A stretch of 64,000 nt of DNA, from the IMG/VR virus record IMGVR_UViG_3300026097_000980, positions 1 through 64,000 of that record, one strand, 5' to 3'. Of the stretch, positions 49,390 to 58,496 are shown in pieces (the first letter of the stretch is position 1; every line of letters starts with the position of its first letter). Source of the stretch: a virus. The position numbers and the translations under genes were made by a program. Under the pieces are notes generated by a model. That model saw only the letters and a list, made by a program, of their open reading frames with translations, was not told where the DNA came from and ran no database searches.

Positions 49390-51381
49390 ATGCAAAGATA
49401 CAAAAAAGAAATTGCCAGAGTAACATTAGTCGAACCCGAATCCGGCGACTACTTAGATCTTTACTTCAGGCTTTATGACATTTCTATCACAAACAAATGG
49501 ATTCATAATTTTAAACAACTAAAATCAGGACCGCATAGCTTCAGAGAAAAAAATGTATTTCTAAGGTCTTACAATCGTAGCCTATTGGATGATATTAACG
49601 AGTGTATAGAAAAAATTAATAACTTTTATGACAGACCTTTAGAATCTATAAACAATCTAACCGAAGAATCGTTAAACTATCTACACGAATGTTATGAAAT
49701 TTACGGTAAAAGACTAAATGAACATTTAGAAAAAAGATGGTGGGATAGCGCATACAAAAAGATTTCCGTAAACGACCCGGAAGCAATGGTCTGGCCTGGT
49801 AGATCATTTAACGAAGATATGCATTTTTCGTTTATCAAATTAAATGAACTCATTCATAAATCGGAATTTGCCGACGAAAGACGTTCTCCAGGAGCAATTG
49901 TTCTCGGCAGTTTCAATAAAAGAACAGACCATATTCTAGAAAGAGACGATTATTTAACAATAACTCCTTTTCTGAATTTCGGAGATTTCTGTCTTGGTTA
50001 CAATACTCTCGGAAAAAATCTTCAACACATAATATTAGATAATGACGAAGATGCTGTGGCCAGAAATGCAATTGTTCCGCAACAAACATGGTCCGATGAG
50101 TTTTATATCCATCTAAAGTCCGACGAAACAAAACCTGATCATCTAATAGGTTATAAAGAAATGTGGGACAATTTAAAAATCAAAGGATTCCAGTTCGGCA
50201 ACTTTATTGCTAATAAAGAAGGATATATCAAACTAGGGGAAATGATCCCTGAGCAAAGAGCGAAACTCTACAAAAACGATCACACTCTTATTGATTTTAA
50301 AAAATACACAGACCTACAAGATATAACATTGATTTCAACCGATGAATACAAAACAGGAGTTCGTTTCCCGGAGTTCAAGAAACCTTATAAGAAACAAGGA
50401 AAAGAGATCGTAGCTGTAGATACTGATAATGTTGTAATGATTACATGGATATTAAATAATATTTGCACCTACAGTTGTAGATATTGTCCTCCAAATTTAC
50501 ACAACGGAAAAAACTACAGATACGAGTGGGAAGATATAGAGCCATTTGTGTCCCATTTACTTAAATTTTATCGAGGAAAGAACATTGAATTTAATTTAAG
50601 TGGTGGCGAACCGACACTTAGTCCCTTTTTTCCTATGCTGGTTAAAAAAATTTACGATAGCGGAGCGTATGTAGGTATAACCACAAATCTCGCAAGAAGT
50701 ACTAGATTTATAAAAGATAATTTTAAATATTTGAAATTTGCGTGTTGTAGCTTCCATCCTTATTACGAATTTCAAGACGAAAAATATAAAGAGTTTTTAG
50801 AGAAAATTAAGGAATGTGCAAACCATTGCCATACAACAGTCCGGGTTATGATGGACCCGTTACACTGGGATCAAACAGTGGAATTTGTAGAAACTCTAAA
50901 AAAATTAAAGTGCTGTAAAGTAGAAGTAGTATATATTGATAATCAGTACGGCAGTACACACAAACAGCTGATTGACATAAGTTATACGCCAGCCCAAATA
51001 GAATATATCAAAAACTTCGAACCTTTTCAAAAATTTGATGCAAAATGGAGTAAATCTGAATTATGGTCGCCAATGCCTACGAAAGGTGATGTAATTTTTT
51101 CCGACGGTTCTAGAGAAGAGTTGGGAACTGCACAAAAATATATTAATAACGGTCAGGCAAACTTTTTCAATTACTCGTGCGATATAGGTAAGAATAGTTT
51201 GTTTATTGGCCCAAATGGTGAGGTCAGAAAAGGAAATTGTTTGGTCGGAGGAAAAATTGGAACTGTTGAGAATTGGAGAGGAATAGACTGGAACGATCTC
51301 AAGCAATCAATAATTTGTAATTCATTGTGCTGCCATTGCGGCGCAGATGTTGTAATCTCCAAAAGGAAACGCAATGCGTAA
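49390..51381 (+). CDS. Radical SAM protein with large novel N-terminal domain
   Basis: A 663-residue protein. The first 340 residues form a domain I cannot assign (with GSFNKRTDHILERDDYL and FLNFGDFCLGYN as notable elements). From about 350 a radical SAM domain follows: CTYSCRYC (Cys359, Cys363, Cys366) and LSGGEPT. The end (from about 585) has NYSCDIGKNSLFIGPNG, a further Cys, and a CNSLCCHCGAD cluster, the same auxiliary pattern as the other short members. Fusion to the N-terminal domain may place the substrate in reach. It overlaps the next SGNH-like gene by eight bases, so the two are probably coupled. Confidence 0.82.
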   Translation: MQRYKKEIARVTLVEPESGDYLDLYFRLYDISITNKWIHNFKQLKSGPHSFREKNVFLRSYNRSLLDDINECIEKINNFYDRPLESINNLTEESLNYLHECYEIYGKRLNEHLEKRWWDSAYKKISVNDPEAMVWPGRSFNEDMHFSFIKLNELIHKSEFADERRSPGAIVLGSFNKRTDHILERDDYLTITPFLNFGDFCLGYNTLGKNLQHIILDNDEDAVARNAIVPQQTWSDEFYIHLKSDETKPDHLIGYKEMWDNLKIKGFQFGNFIANKEGYIKLGEMIPEQRAKLYKNDHTLIDFKKYTDLQDITLISTDEYKTGVRFPEFKKPYKKQGKEIVAVDTDNVVMITWILNNICTYSCRYCPPNLHNGKNYRYEWEDIEPFVSHLLKFYRGKNIEFNLSGGEPTLSPFFPMLVKKIYDSGAYVGITTNLARSTRFIKDNFKYLKFACCSFHPYYEFQDEKYKEFLEKIKECANHCHTTVRVMMDPLHWDQTVEFVETLKKLKCCKVEVVYIDNQYGSTHKQLIDISYTPAQIEYIKNFEPFQKFDAKWSKSELWSPMPTKGDVIFSDGSREELGTAQKYINNGQANFFNYSCDIGKNSLFIGPNGEVRKGNCLVGGKIGTVENWRGIDWNDLKQSIICNSLCCHCGADVVISKRKRNA

Positions 51382-52078
51382 AATTTTAAATTTTGGTTGT
51401 AGTCATACCAACGGTGCAGAGATTGACGAACCGTGGTCGGGAGAAAGACCCGATCTAGCTTATGGCGCTGTTCTTTCAAAGATGATAGATTACAAAGTCG
51501 AGCAGATATGCGGGAATGGTTGGAGTAACCAATGGATAATTAAAAATGCGTTCAATGCGTGTTTAGAATACATTGATAATAAAGATAAGCCGTTTATTCT
51601 CGTCGGATGGACATCAGTTGAACGAATGCCGTTGCAGTTTGCTGGTCAAGGCACAGTTTATCATGCAACAACAAATTTACCCCCAGAACCTAAATATTAT
51701 CCTGTTAGGAATTATGAAAGAATACACAGTACACTTTGGGGTTCTTCTGTTAACAAACCTGAAATGACTGAAATGCGATTATCTAATATATTAGGGTTCC
51801 AATCTTGGTTGAAAGAACATAATTTTCCATTTTTATTTTTCTGGGCCGTTAATAGTGCTGATACTAAAGTGCTAGAAAAATATAGCATGTGTTTTGATCC
51901 TTGTAGATTTTATGAACCAATTCAACACGATGAGTCTTACTGGAGATACTATCTTAATAATTACTATGATAAGTCTAAAAGATGGGCAAAACATGCACCT
52001 GCGGAGTTCCATAGGCACTGGGCACATAAGCTTTATACGTATATTTGCAAACACAAGTTGCTGGATCTAAATGTTTAG
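51374..52078 (+). CDS. SGNH-like protein (GCSHT type)
   Basis: A 234-residue protein opening NFGCSHTNG at 6-14, parallel to the proteins at 40785 and 48677. ICGNGWSNQW fits the glycine block and LVGWTSVER the middle strand. The C-terminus has FHRHWAHKLYTYI but no DxxH pair, so the triad may be incomplete. It overlaps the radical SAM gene by eight bases and the next gene by eight. It may act on the same substrate, but no reaction can be named. Confidence 0.58.
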   Translation: MRKILNFGCSHTNGAEIDEPWSGERPDLAYGAVLSKMIDYKVEQICGNGWSNQWIIKNAFNACLEYIDNKDKPFILVGWTSVERMPLQFAGQGTVYHATTNLPPEPKYYPVRNYERIHSTLWGSSVNKPEMTEMRLSNILGFQSWLKEHNFPFLFFWAVNSADTKVLEKYSMCFDPCRFYEPIQHDESYWRYYLNNYYDKSKRWAKHAPAEFHRHWAHKLYTYICKHKLLDLNV

Positions 52079-53567
52079 CATATCGAAAGGAACATTAAAT
52101 TTAGATCATCCTGCTTGTAAAAGCCAGATTGATTTCTTTGCGGGACAAAATTTTAACAAAGTGAATATTGATAACTTTTGTTCAGGCCACTACGATCATA
52201 GAATTGCCAAGCACTTTTATTTTTCAGTCCACCCGGCAGATCTCCCAATTACAGTTCTTGTATACGGAGAACAAATCCTAAATATACATCCCGGAACTTC
52301 TAGGGTGCTTGCATATTATCTATCTGATAAGAAAAAAATTCCTGCAATATTTTTACAGGTTGGTAGCATGAAAGAATTAGAATTTGCAGAAAATGTTCAA
52401 TCTATTACTGAAAAAAACGAACTTACCTTGGTCAATCAAAACGACAAGCCGAATAAACATTTTTGGCAAATAAATGTTATTGACCAAGAATACTATAAAA
52501 AGATCGAAAACGAAAAACAATTATCAAAAAAGTTTAAAGAGTTTTTTTATAGTTGTTTAGATCAAAACTCTGTAGATACTTTAAAAAAAGAATATCTAAA
52601 AAATAATCAGAAAAAATTCTGGAAACTGTGTTCACAAATTGCTAGAGAAAATTTTAACAAAAAGTTAGCAATTAAACCTCAAAGAACCGGAGCGTGGCAA
52701 TACAACAGTGATTTTCATTGGAATGTATTTTTTAAAAACTATGATGTTTTTTTGGTAGAGATGTTACCGAATGCAATGAGTGAATTCATAGCCCATCCTA
52801 ATGAGATAGAAAGTCAAAGTCGCTGGATTAAAAAATACAAAGATACTGAAAGAAAATTTCCTGAAATTTTTATAAACTACGAGCTAGACGAGTTTGTCAA
52901 AGATTACACAGAAATTTACGATTGTTTAAAATCGGAAAATCATAAAATAGCCGATTTGGTAGACAACAAGCTCTGGATGAACTGTAAAGGATATGAATAT
53001 ATAAAAACCATACAAAGTGTTTATAAACATGGTGGCATTAATTATAGTTCTAGCATACTAACAAACATCTGCGGAGAACGAAACTTTAAGTATCATCCTG
53101 GAAGGCATTTATCGTTTGCCAAGCGATTTATAGGACAACCGGATATTCATTTTCTAACAATTAAAAAGCAGGATCGCGAATGGTTAGATCAGTATGACAA
53201 AGTTAAAATTATAACCCAAATAGAAACCAAGAACCAAATTTTAGAAAACATGCCTAAAGAAATGACAGATGTCAGCACATGGCTTCAGGGAACTTTTCCT
53301 GTATATACGTGGCCGTTTGTGAACGGAGAAATTAAACTGCCTACTACTGAATGGGGAGATTTAAAAGATGACTGCGGCTATACTGTGATAACTAAATCTG
53401 GAAAAGAAGAAAATATGAAAGTGTTTACTGAATACGCAAAAATTTTAAAAAACACTGATTTACAGAATCTGTATAAAGGAAAAAAGAAAAACCATAAAAA
53501 GCTAAATGAAAGATATCTGGGGTTCCTGTTGAACAATCAAGAAGGTGACGAATTTGAAAAAGGTTAA
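52071..53567 (+). CDS. Unknown protein with ParB/sulfiredoxin-like HPG motif
   Basis: A 498-residue protein. Near residue 65 is LVYGEQILNIHPGTSRVLAY, which resembles the GxxR/HPGxxR phosphate-binding loop of ParB/sulfiredoxin-fold proteins. A second KYHPGRHLSFAKRF occurs near residue 343. The middle is Lys-rich and helical, with WKLCSQIARENFNK. No catalytic assignment is possible. It is coupled (eight-base overlap) to the SGNH-like gene and, by 14-23 bases, to the next radical SAM gene, so it probably belongs to the same pathway. Confidence 0.52.
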   Translation: MFSISKGTLNLDHPACKSQIDFFAGQNFNKVNIDNFCSGHYDHRIAKHFYFSVHPADLPITVLVYGEQILNIHPGTSRVLAYYLSDKKKIPAIFLQVGSMKELEFAENVQSITEKNELTLVNQNDKPNKHFWQINVIDQEYYKKIENEKQLSKKFKEFFYSCLDQNSVDTLKKEYLKNNQKKFWKLCSQIARENFNKKLAIKPQRTGAWQYNSDFHWNVFFKNYDVFLVEMLPNAMSEFIAHPNEIESQSRWIKKYKDTERKFPEIFINYELDEFVKDYTEIYDCLKSENHKIADLVDNKLWMNCKGYEYIKTIQSVYKHGGINYSSSILTNICGERNFKYHPGRHLSFAKRFIGQPDIHFLTIKKQDREWLDQYDKVKIITQIETKNQILENMPKEMTDVSTWLQGTFPVYTWPFVNGEIKLPTTEWGDLKDDCGYTVITKSGKEENMKVFTEYAKILKNTDLQNLYKGKKKNHKKLNERYLGFLLNNQEGDEFEKG

Positions 53568-54519
53568 GTTTGAAAGGGTTAACTTAGAATTAGTCGGCGG
53601 CTGCAATTATACCTGCCAGATGTGTCCTCAAAGTACCGGCAGAGGAAAAGAGTGGACTAAAAAACTGCCTTTCGAATTATTCGAAAATATTTTAGATCAA
53701 TTAGACGGTAATCCATTAATTGGACTACACGGTTCAGGAGAACCTACATTGATTAAAGATCTTCCTAGATACGTTGAAATCTGTAAAAAAAGAAATTATA
53801 AAGTGTTCATTAATACCAACGGTTTTAAATTGCACGGAAAATTTATGGAAGACGTAATTAATGCAGGAATAGATTGGATAAGGTTTAGTGTTGTAGGATA
53901 TAATTCTGAGACTTATAAAGATTGGATGGCGGTAGACAACTTTAATAAAATTGTAGAAAACACCATAGAGACTTCCGAGTATATCAAAATAGTTAATTCG
54001 CACTGCAAACTTTTAAGTTATCATTTAATACTTGACTCTAACAACATAGATTATGAGATTGATCAATATAGAAAAAACTATATAGAGAAAACCGGTACAC
54101 ACGGGTACATATGGAAAATGCATAACTGGAGTGGTAATTACCAGCCGTTATATTTAAGAGATCCGGCAAAGCGTAAAACCTGCGGCAGACCGTGGGCACC
54201 TGATATCACAATCAGGGCCGGAGGCATAGATAAGTTACACGGTGCTGTTGTTCCTTGTTGTCAAACAATGGGTCCTCCTAACGAAGCAAAAAGTGTTCTC
54301 GGACACGTTGAAACTGAAACAATTGACGAAATATGGAACGGACAATTATATCAAGAACTGCGTGATGCACATTCCAAAGGTAATTTTGATTCAATTGACT
54401 ATTGTAAAGACTGCGATCTTTTATATCAAGAAGATGAAAGTTTAATATGGAGTAATGCACCGGGAGCTTTTGACGGCAAGTTAATAGGAACTGACGTAAA
54501 TCTAAAGGATTTTATATGA
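53545..54519 (+). CDS. Radical SAM/SPASM enzyme
   Basis: A 324-residue protein from a GTG at 53545; a TTG at 53554, eight bases after AAGG, is an equally good start. CNYTCQMC (Cys20, Cys24, Cys27) binds the SAM-cleaving cluster, and GSGEPT is the SAM-binding motif. The C-terminus has CGRPW, then VPCCQTMG, GHVETETIDEIWNG and CKDCD, the classic SPASM order for two auxiliary clusters. SPASM enzymes modify peptides or small molecules, but no precursor peptide is visible. The stop overlaps the next gene by four bases. Confidence 0.85.
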   Translation: MTNLKKVKFERVNLELVGGCNYTCQMCPQSTGRGKEWTKKLPFELFENILDQLDGNPLIGLHGSGEPTLIKDLPRYVEICKKRNYKVFINTNGFKLHGKFMEDVINAGIDWIRFSVVGYNSETYKDWMAVDNFNKIVENTIETSEYIKIVNSHCKLLSYHLILDSNNIDYEIDQYRKNYIEKTGTHGYIWKMHNWSGNYQPLYLRDPAKRKTCGRPWAPDITIRAGGIDKLHGAVVPCCQTMGPPNEAKSVLGHVETETIDEIWNGQLYQELRDAHSKGNFDSIDYCKDCDLLYQEDESLIWSNAPGAFDGKLIGTDVNLKDFI

Positions 54520-55517
54520 CAGATTTTTCAAAAATTCCTTTTGAAGATATAATCAAAGTCGGACAGAGAACATTGCTAGATCGTCCATTATTTACTGTTA
54601 GTTGGATTCTTGGTAGATTCTGCAACTACAATTGTAGTTACTGCTGGCCATATGCCAGAAGCTCAACTCCGGATCATTTCGATCTCGATGTTTATCTAAA
54701 AGGAATTGACGAAATTAAACGGCAAGCGAGAAAGAACGGATTCACTGAATTTCACTTTAGTTTTAGTGGAGGTGAGCCCACTGCATACAAACAGTTTAAT
54801 AAAGTGCTAAAACATTATTCTGAAGATGCAGACCCTGAATACCAAAGCTTGCACATGACCACAAACCTTTCTCCTGCAAAAAAATGGTGGGAGAAGTTTG
54901 TAACAGACACATATAAATTACAGAGAAAAAGTATAACAGCAAGTTTTCATGCCGAACATGCAGATGAAACAGAGTTCGGTGATAAATGTCTTATGCTTAT
55001 GGATGCAGGAGTATTTGTAACTATAAATCAAGTTATGGTTCCTGAACTGTTTGACGAATATTATGAAAGATGCCAACGGTTTTTTGCTAGAGGAATCAAT
55101 GTAACGTTAAAGCCTCAAAGCGATCCAACAGCAAGTTATATAGTAGGCGGATATACAGAATATCAGAGAAAGATACTGCAAGAAAATTTTCCGCAAAAAA
55201 TTCCATCGAAATATAAGAGTGATATACCTCTATTACAAATCGAGTTAGAAGATAAATTTTCTAATAAGTTTTACTTAGATCAAGCAGAACGATTTAACGC
55301 TTTTGATTTTAATAAATTCCAAGGTTGGTCTTGTAATTCTGGTTATCAAAGCTGTATAATTAGAAGTAATGAAGTAAAAAGAAGCTATTCATGTCACGAT
55401 GAATCGTTAGGAACACTGACAGACGGATTTGAGTTGTTTGCTAATTCAAAAGTTTGTATTACTCCGTCGTGTGTTAGCAGTGCAGATAGTAAAATACCTA
55501 AGGTTAAACATGTATAA
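54516..55517 (+). CDS. Radical SAM enzyme with SPASM-like C-terminus
   Basis: A 333-residue protein. CNYNCSYC (Cys36, Cys40, Cys43) and FSGGEPT mark the radical SAM core. The C-terminal part has FQGWSCNSGYQSC, then YSCHDESLG and CITPSC, the same auxiliary pattern as the proteins at 16259, 49390, 58493 and 59535, although the last cysteines differ. The order of aromatic residues AGVFVTINQVM is shared with other members. Reaction unknown. It overlaps the next gene by eight bases. Confidence 0.84.
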   Translation: MTDFSKIPFEDIIKVGQRTLLDRPLFTVSWILGRFCNYNCSYCWPYARSSTPDHFDLDVYLKGIDEIKRQARKNGFTEFHFSFSGGEPTAYKQFNKVLKHYSEDADPEYQSLHMTTNLSPAKKWWEKFVTDTYKLQRKSITASFHAEHADETEFGDKCLMLMDAGVFVTINQVMVPELFDEYYERCQRFFARGINVTLKPQSDPTASYIVGGYTEYQRKILQENFPQKIPSKYKSDIPLLQIELEDKFSNKFYLDQAERFNAFDFNKFQGWSCNSGYQSCIIRSNEVKRSYSCHDESLGTLTDGFELFANSKVCITPSCVSSADSKIPKVKHV

Positions 55518-56499
55518 ACTAAATGAAATTAAAGAAATACATTTAGAAACAACATCTAAGTGTCAAGCAAGATGTCCTATGTGTCCTCGCCGTTTAAATG
55601 GAGGATCTATTAATCCATTAATAACGCTAGATGAAATTTATCTGGACGATTTTAAAAAATGGTTTCCGGTACATTTTCTTCAAAATTTAGACCGACTGTT
55701 TATGTGTGGAAATCTAGGTGATCCGGTTGTTGCTCAAGATACACTTGAAATTTTTCAATACTTAAGAGAGATTAATCCGGATATTCAATTGAGCATGCAT
55801 ACTAACGGAAGCGCAAGAACCAAAGACTGGTGGCACAAATTAGCACTTGCTGATGTTGAAGTAACCTTTGGCATCGACGGGCTAGAGGATACACACAGTC
55901 TTTACCGCATAAACACAGACTGGGCTACTATTATTAAGAATGCACAATCTTTCATTGATGCAGGCGGGAAAGCAAATTGGCACATGTTAGTGTTTAAACA
56001 TAACGAACATCAGATTGAAAACTGCAAGCAATTAAGTTTAGAGTATGGATTCAAATACTTTAGTATAAAACACACCAGTAGGTTTAAAGAAAATAAGTTG
56101 CACGTGATAGACGATGCTGGTAAAACTGCTTATAAAATTTATCCTACCCAAAAAAGTCTAGACATGATACCTAAGGTAACACAATTCTATACCGATCAAA
56201 GTCCGTGTATTAAGTGTAAGGCTAAACAACAAAAACAAATTTATGTTTCAGCAAACGGAAATATAGCTCCGTGTTGTTGGCTAGATATGCAATACAAATT
56301 ACATATACAAGATACCAGGATAGACTATATGGATAAAATAGAACAGTTTCCTAACCTTAGAGAAATGTCAATTGAAGATATATTTTCCTCTGATTATTTT
56401 AAAAGCATTGAAAAAACTTGGGCAGATGATCCGTTGTTAGAATGTTCAAAACAATGCGGTAGTTTCGATAAATTACAGGAGCAATTCGTTGAAAGTTGA
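55510..56499 (+). CDS. Radical SAM/SPASM enzyme
   Basis: A 329-residue protein using the ATG at 55510; the longer frame lies inside the preceding gene. CQARCPMC (Cys18, Cys22, Cys25) is the SAM-cleaving cluster. The usual GGEP motif is replaced by GNLGDP, an odd but recognisable variant. CIKCKAKQQ, IAPCCWLDM and CSKQCG at the C-terminus give the SPASM cluster order. It is closest to the protein at 53545 in layout. It overlaps the methyltransferase-like gene by 11 bases. Confidence 0.84.
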   Translation: MYKLNEIKEIHLETTSKCQARCPMCPRRLNGGSINPLITLDEIYLDDFKKWFPVHFLQNLDRLFMCGNLGDPVVAQDTLEIFQYLREINPDIQLSMHTNGSARTKDWWHKLALADVEVTFGIDGLEDTHSLYRINTDWATIIKNAQSFIDAGGKANWHMLVFKHNEHQIENCKQLSLEYGFKYFSIKHTSRFKENKLHVIDDAGKTAYKIYPTQKSLDMIPKVTQFYTDQSPCIKCKAKQQKQIYVSANGNIAPCCWLDMQYKLHIQDTRIDYMDKIEQFPNLREMSIEDIFSSDYFKSIEKTWADDPLLECSKQCGSFDKLQEQFVES

Positions 56500-57094
56500 T
56501 ATACAAGATGTTCTGTTTTGGATGGACGCTATTCGTAACAGCGATGATCGTTATCGCACACTTGAAAGTTTTTGGAAAGGGCAGGTTAATAGTAAAATTT
56601 GGCTGATTGAAAATCTGCAGAAATTTCAAGATCAGAAATGGGAACACATTGTTATTCACGGTGGCTGGAACGGTGTATTAGCCAGCCTTATTTTCAACAG
56701 CGGCATAGAAGTAGATAGAATAACCAGTGTTGATATAGACCCCGGCTGTGAAGAAACAGCATACACTATTAACAAGAGATACGAAATGACGGGCAGATTT
56801 CGTGCGGTAACCGCTGATATGTGCAAATACTCTGAACCTGCTGATGTTATCATTAACACCAGCTGTGAACATATTACTCAACCACAGTATTATGATTGGC
56901 TACACAACCAAAACGATGACAGTCTTTATGTTTTACAAAGTAATAACTATTTTGATTTGAATGAGCATATAAACTGTAGTGAAGATTTAGTACAGTTTGT
57001 TCAAAAGTCCAAACTTCGGGTTGTATTTTCAGATAGATTACAACTGCCTAAATACGACCGTTACATGATTATAGGAAAGAAAAATGACAGATAA
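56489..57094 (+). CDS. SAM-dependent methyltransferase-like protein
   Basis: A 201-residue protein starting at a TTG at 56489 with AGGAG eight bases ahead. HIVIHGGWNGVLASLIF near 54-70 gives a Gly-rich SAM-binding loop, TSVDIDPGC an acidic end of the second strand, and ADVIINTSCEHI a fourth-strand element. These match the class I methyltransferase fold. The opening ILFWMDAIR-like sequence (DVLFWMDAIRNS) and TLESFWKG are, from memory, conserved in related phage proteins. It probably methylates the product of a neighbouring radical SAM enzyme, which is inference. Overlaps both neighbours. Confidence 0.7.
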   Translation: MKVDIQDVLFWMDAIRNSDDRYRTLESFWKGQVNSKIWLIENLQKFQDQKWEHIVIHGGWNGVLASLIFNSGIEVDRITSVDIDPGCEETAYTINKRYEMTGRFRAVTADMCKYSEPADVIINTSCEHITQPQYYDWLHNQNDDSLYVLQSNNYFDLNEHINCSEDLVQFVQKSKLRVVFSDRLQLPKYDRYMIIGKKNDR

Positions 57095-58496
57095 ATTTTG
57101 GTATAACCCTAAGGACACTGAGTTAGGAAAATATCAAAGAGAAATAGAAAGTGTAGCCGGAACACCTTCATTTTGTATATTGCCGTGGATACATTTTGCA
57201 ACCCGTCCGAATGGTGATATGAGATTATGCTGTTCTGCAAATGCAAGTGGAGCAGGCAATGATCATGAAGTAGGACTTGTAAGAATGGAACATGGCCGCC
57301 CTGCTAACTTCGGGCGAGAAACTCCTATGGAAGCATGGAATAATGAATACATGCGCAGTGTGCGCACCACAATGCTTAACGGAGAAATACCTAACAGTTG
57401 CCGCAAATGTTTTGAAGAAGAAAAAGTGGGTGTTGTTAGCAAACGTATATGGGAAACTGGAACTTGGCACAGAGATGGGGTAGATATTCCAGAACTTATT
57501 AGACAAACAACCGAAGACGGCATCGTTCCTGAAGAACTGGTATATTTAGATCTACGACTAGGGCATACCTGCAATATTAAATGTGTTATGTGTTCACCTC
57601 ATGACAGTTCTCGCTGGGTTAAAGATTGGGAACAACTTATTCCAGTTTTACAAGTTGACAATGTAAAACAACAGATGCAGTGGGATCGATCCGAGTTTAA
57701 CAACAAGTGGCACGAGAAAGATACATTTTGGGAAGAAATGTATCGTCAAATACCAAATCTAAAACAGGTATATTTTGCCGGCGGTGAACCTCTAATGATC
57801 AAAGAACACAAAGAGTTCATTGAAGAAATAGTACGTCAGGGATATCAAGACAAGATTTTGTTAAGATATAACTCCAATGGACTATTAGTAGATGAAGATT
57901 TAATTAAGTTATGGAGCAAGTTTAAAAAGGTTAAGTTTGCAGTAAGTATGGATGCAGTTTATGAAAGAGATGAATATATACGCTATCCTACAGATTGGAA
58001 TACTGTTGAAAAAACTCTGAGATTGTTAGACGATACTCCGGATAATATACAAACAAGTTTAGCAACAGCAATACAAATATTCAATGTAAAACACCTACCT
58101 GACTTTATGAAGTGGAAGGTAGAAAGCGGATTTAAAAAACTTAATCTAGGTAACGTACCTGGCGGAGTACAAATGGGCGGCGGCTTAGTAAACATGCATT
58201 TATTGTACATTCCTACATTCTTAAGCATACAAATACTACCAAAAGAAGACAAGCAAGAAGTTCGAGAACTGTATATGGATTTTAAAGACTGGCTCTGGAA
58301 AAACTATAGACAGGATGACGATTTCTGGAAAGTCAATCCTTATGGATGGCGTAGATGGGAAGCAGTAATGAACCATATGGATGCAACTGACAATAGCGAT
58401 CAACTACCAGGATTTAAAGAATATGTGAATAAATTAGATGCTATCCGCGGACTGAATGCAAAATCAGTGTTTCCGGAAATTGCTCATCTTCTCTAA
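57084..58496 (+). CDS. Radical SAM enzyme with N-terminal twitch domain
   Basis: A 470-residue protein. The N-terminal part has CILPWIHFATRPNGD (Cys31) then CC (49-50) and later CRKC (106, 109), which together form an N-terminal twitch/SPASM-like cluster-binding unit. The radical SAM core begins at CNIKCVMC (Cys163, Cys167, Cys170), with FAGGEPL later. The same layout is found in the protein at 60418 on the other strand. This is the N-terminal-twitch radical SAM type, whose products are mostly unknown. The last four bases overlap the converging gene. Confidence 0.84.
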   Translation: MTDKFWYNPKDTELGKYQREIESVAGTPSFCILPWIHFATRPNGDMRLCCSANASGAGNDHEVGLVRMEHGRPANFGRETPMEAWNNEYMRSVRTTMLNGEIPNSCRKCFEEEKVGVVSKRIWETGTWHRDGVDIPELIRQTTEDGIVPEELVYLDLRLGHTCNIKCVMCSPHDSSRWVKDWEQLIPVLQVDNVKQQMQWDRSEFNNKWHEKDTFWEEMYRQIPNLKQVYFAGGEPLMIKEHKEFIEEIVRQGYQDKILLRYNSNGLLVDEDLIKLWSKFKKVKFAVSMDAVYERDEYIRYPTDWNTVEKTLRLLDDTPDNIQTSLATAIQIFNVKHLPDFMKWKVESGFKKLNLGNVPGGVQMGGGLVNMHLLYIPTFLSIQILPKEDKQEVRELYMDFKDWLWKNYRQDDDFWKVNPYGWRRWEAVMNHMDATDNSDQLPGFKEYVNKLDAIRGLNAKSVFPEIAHLL

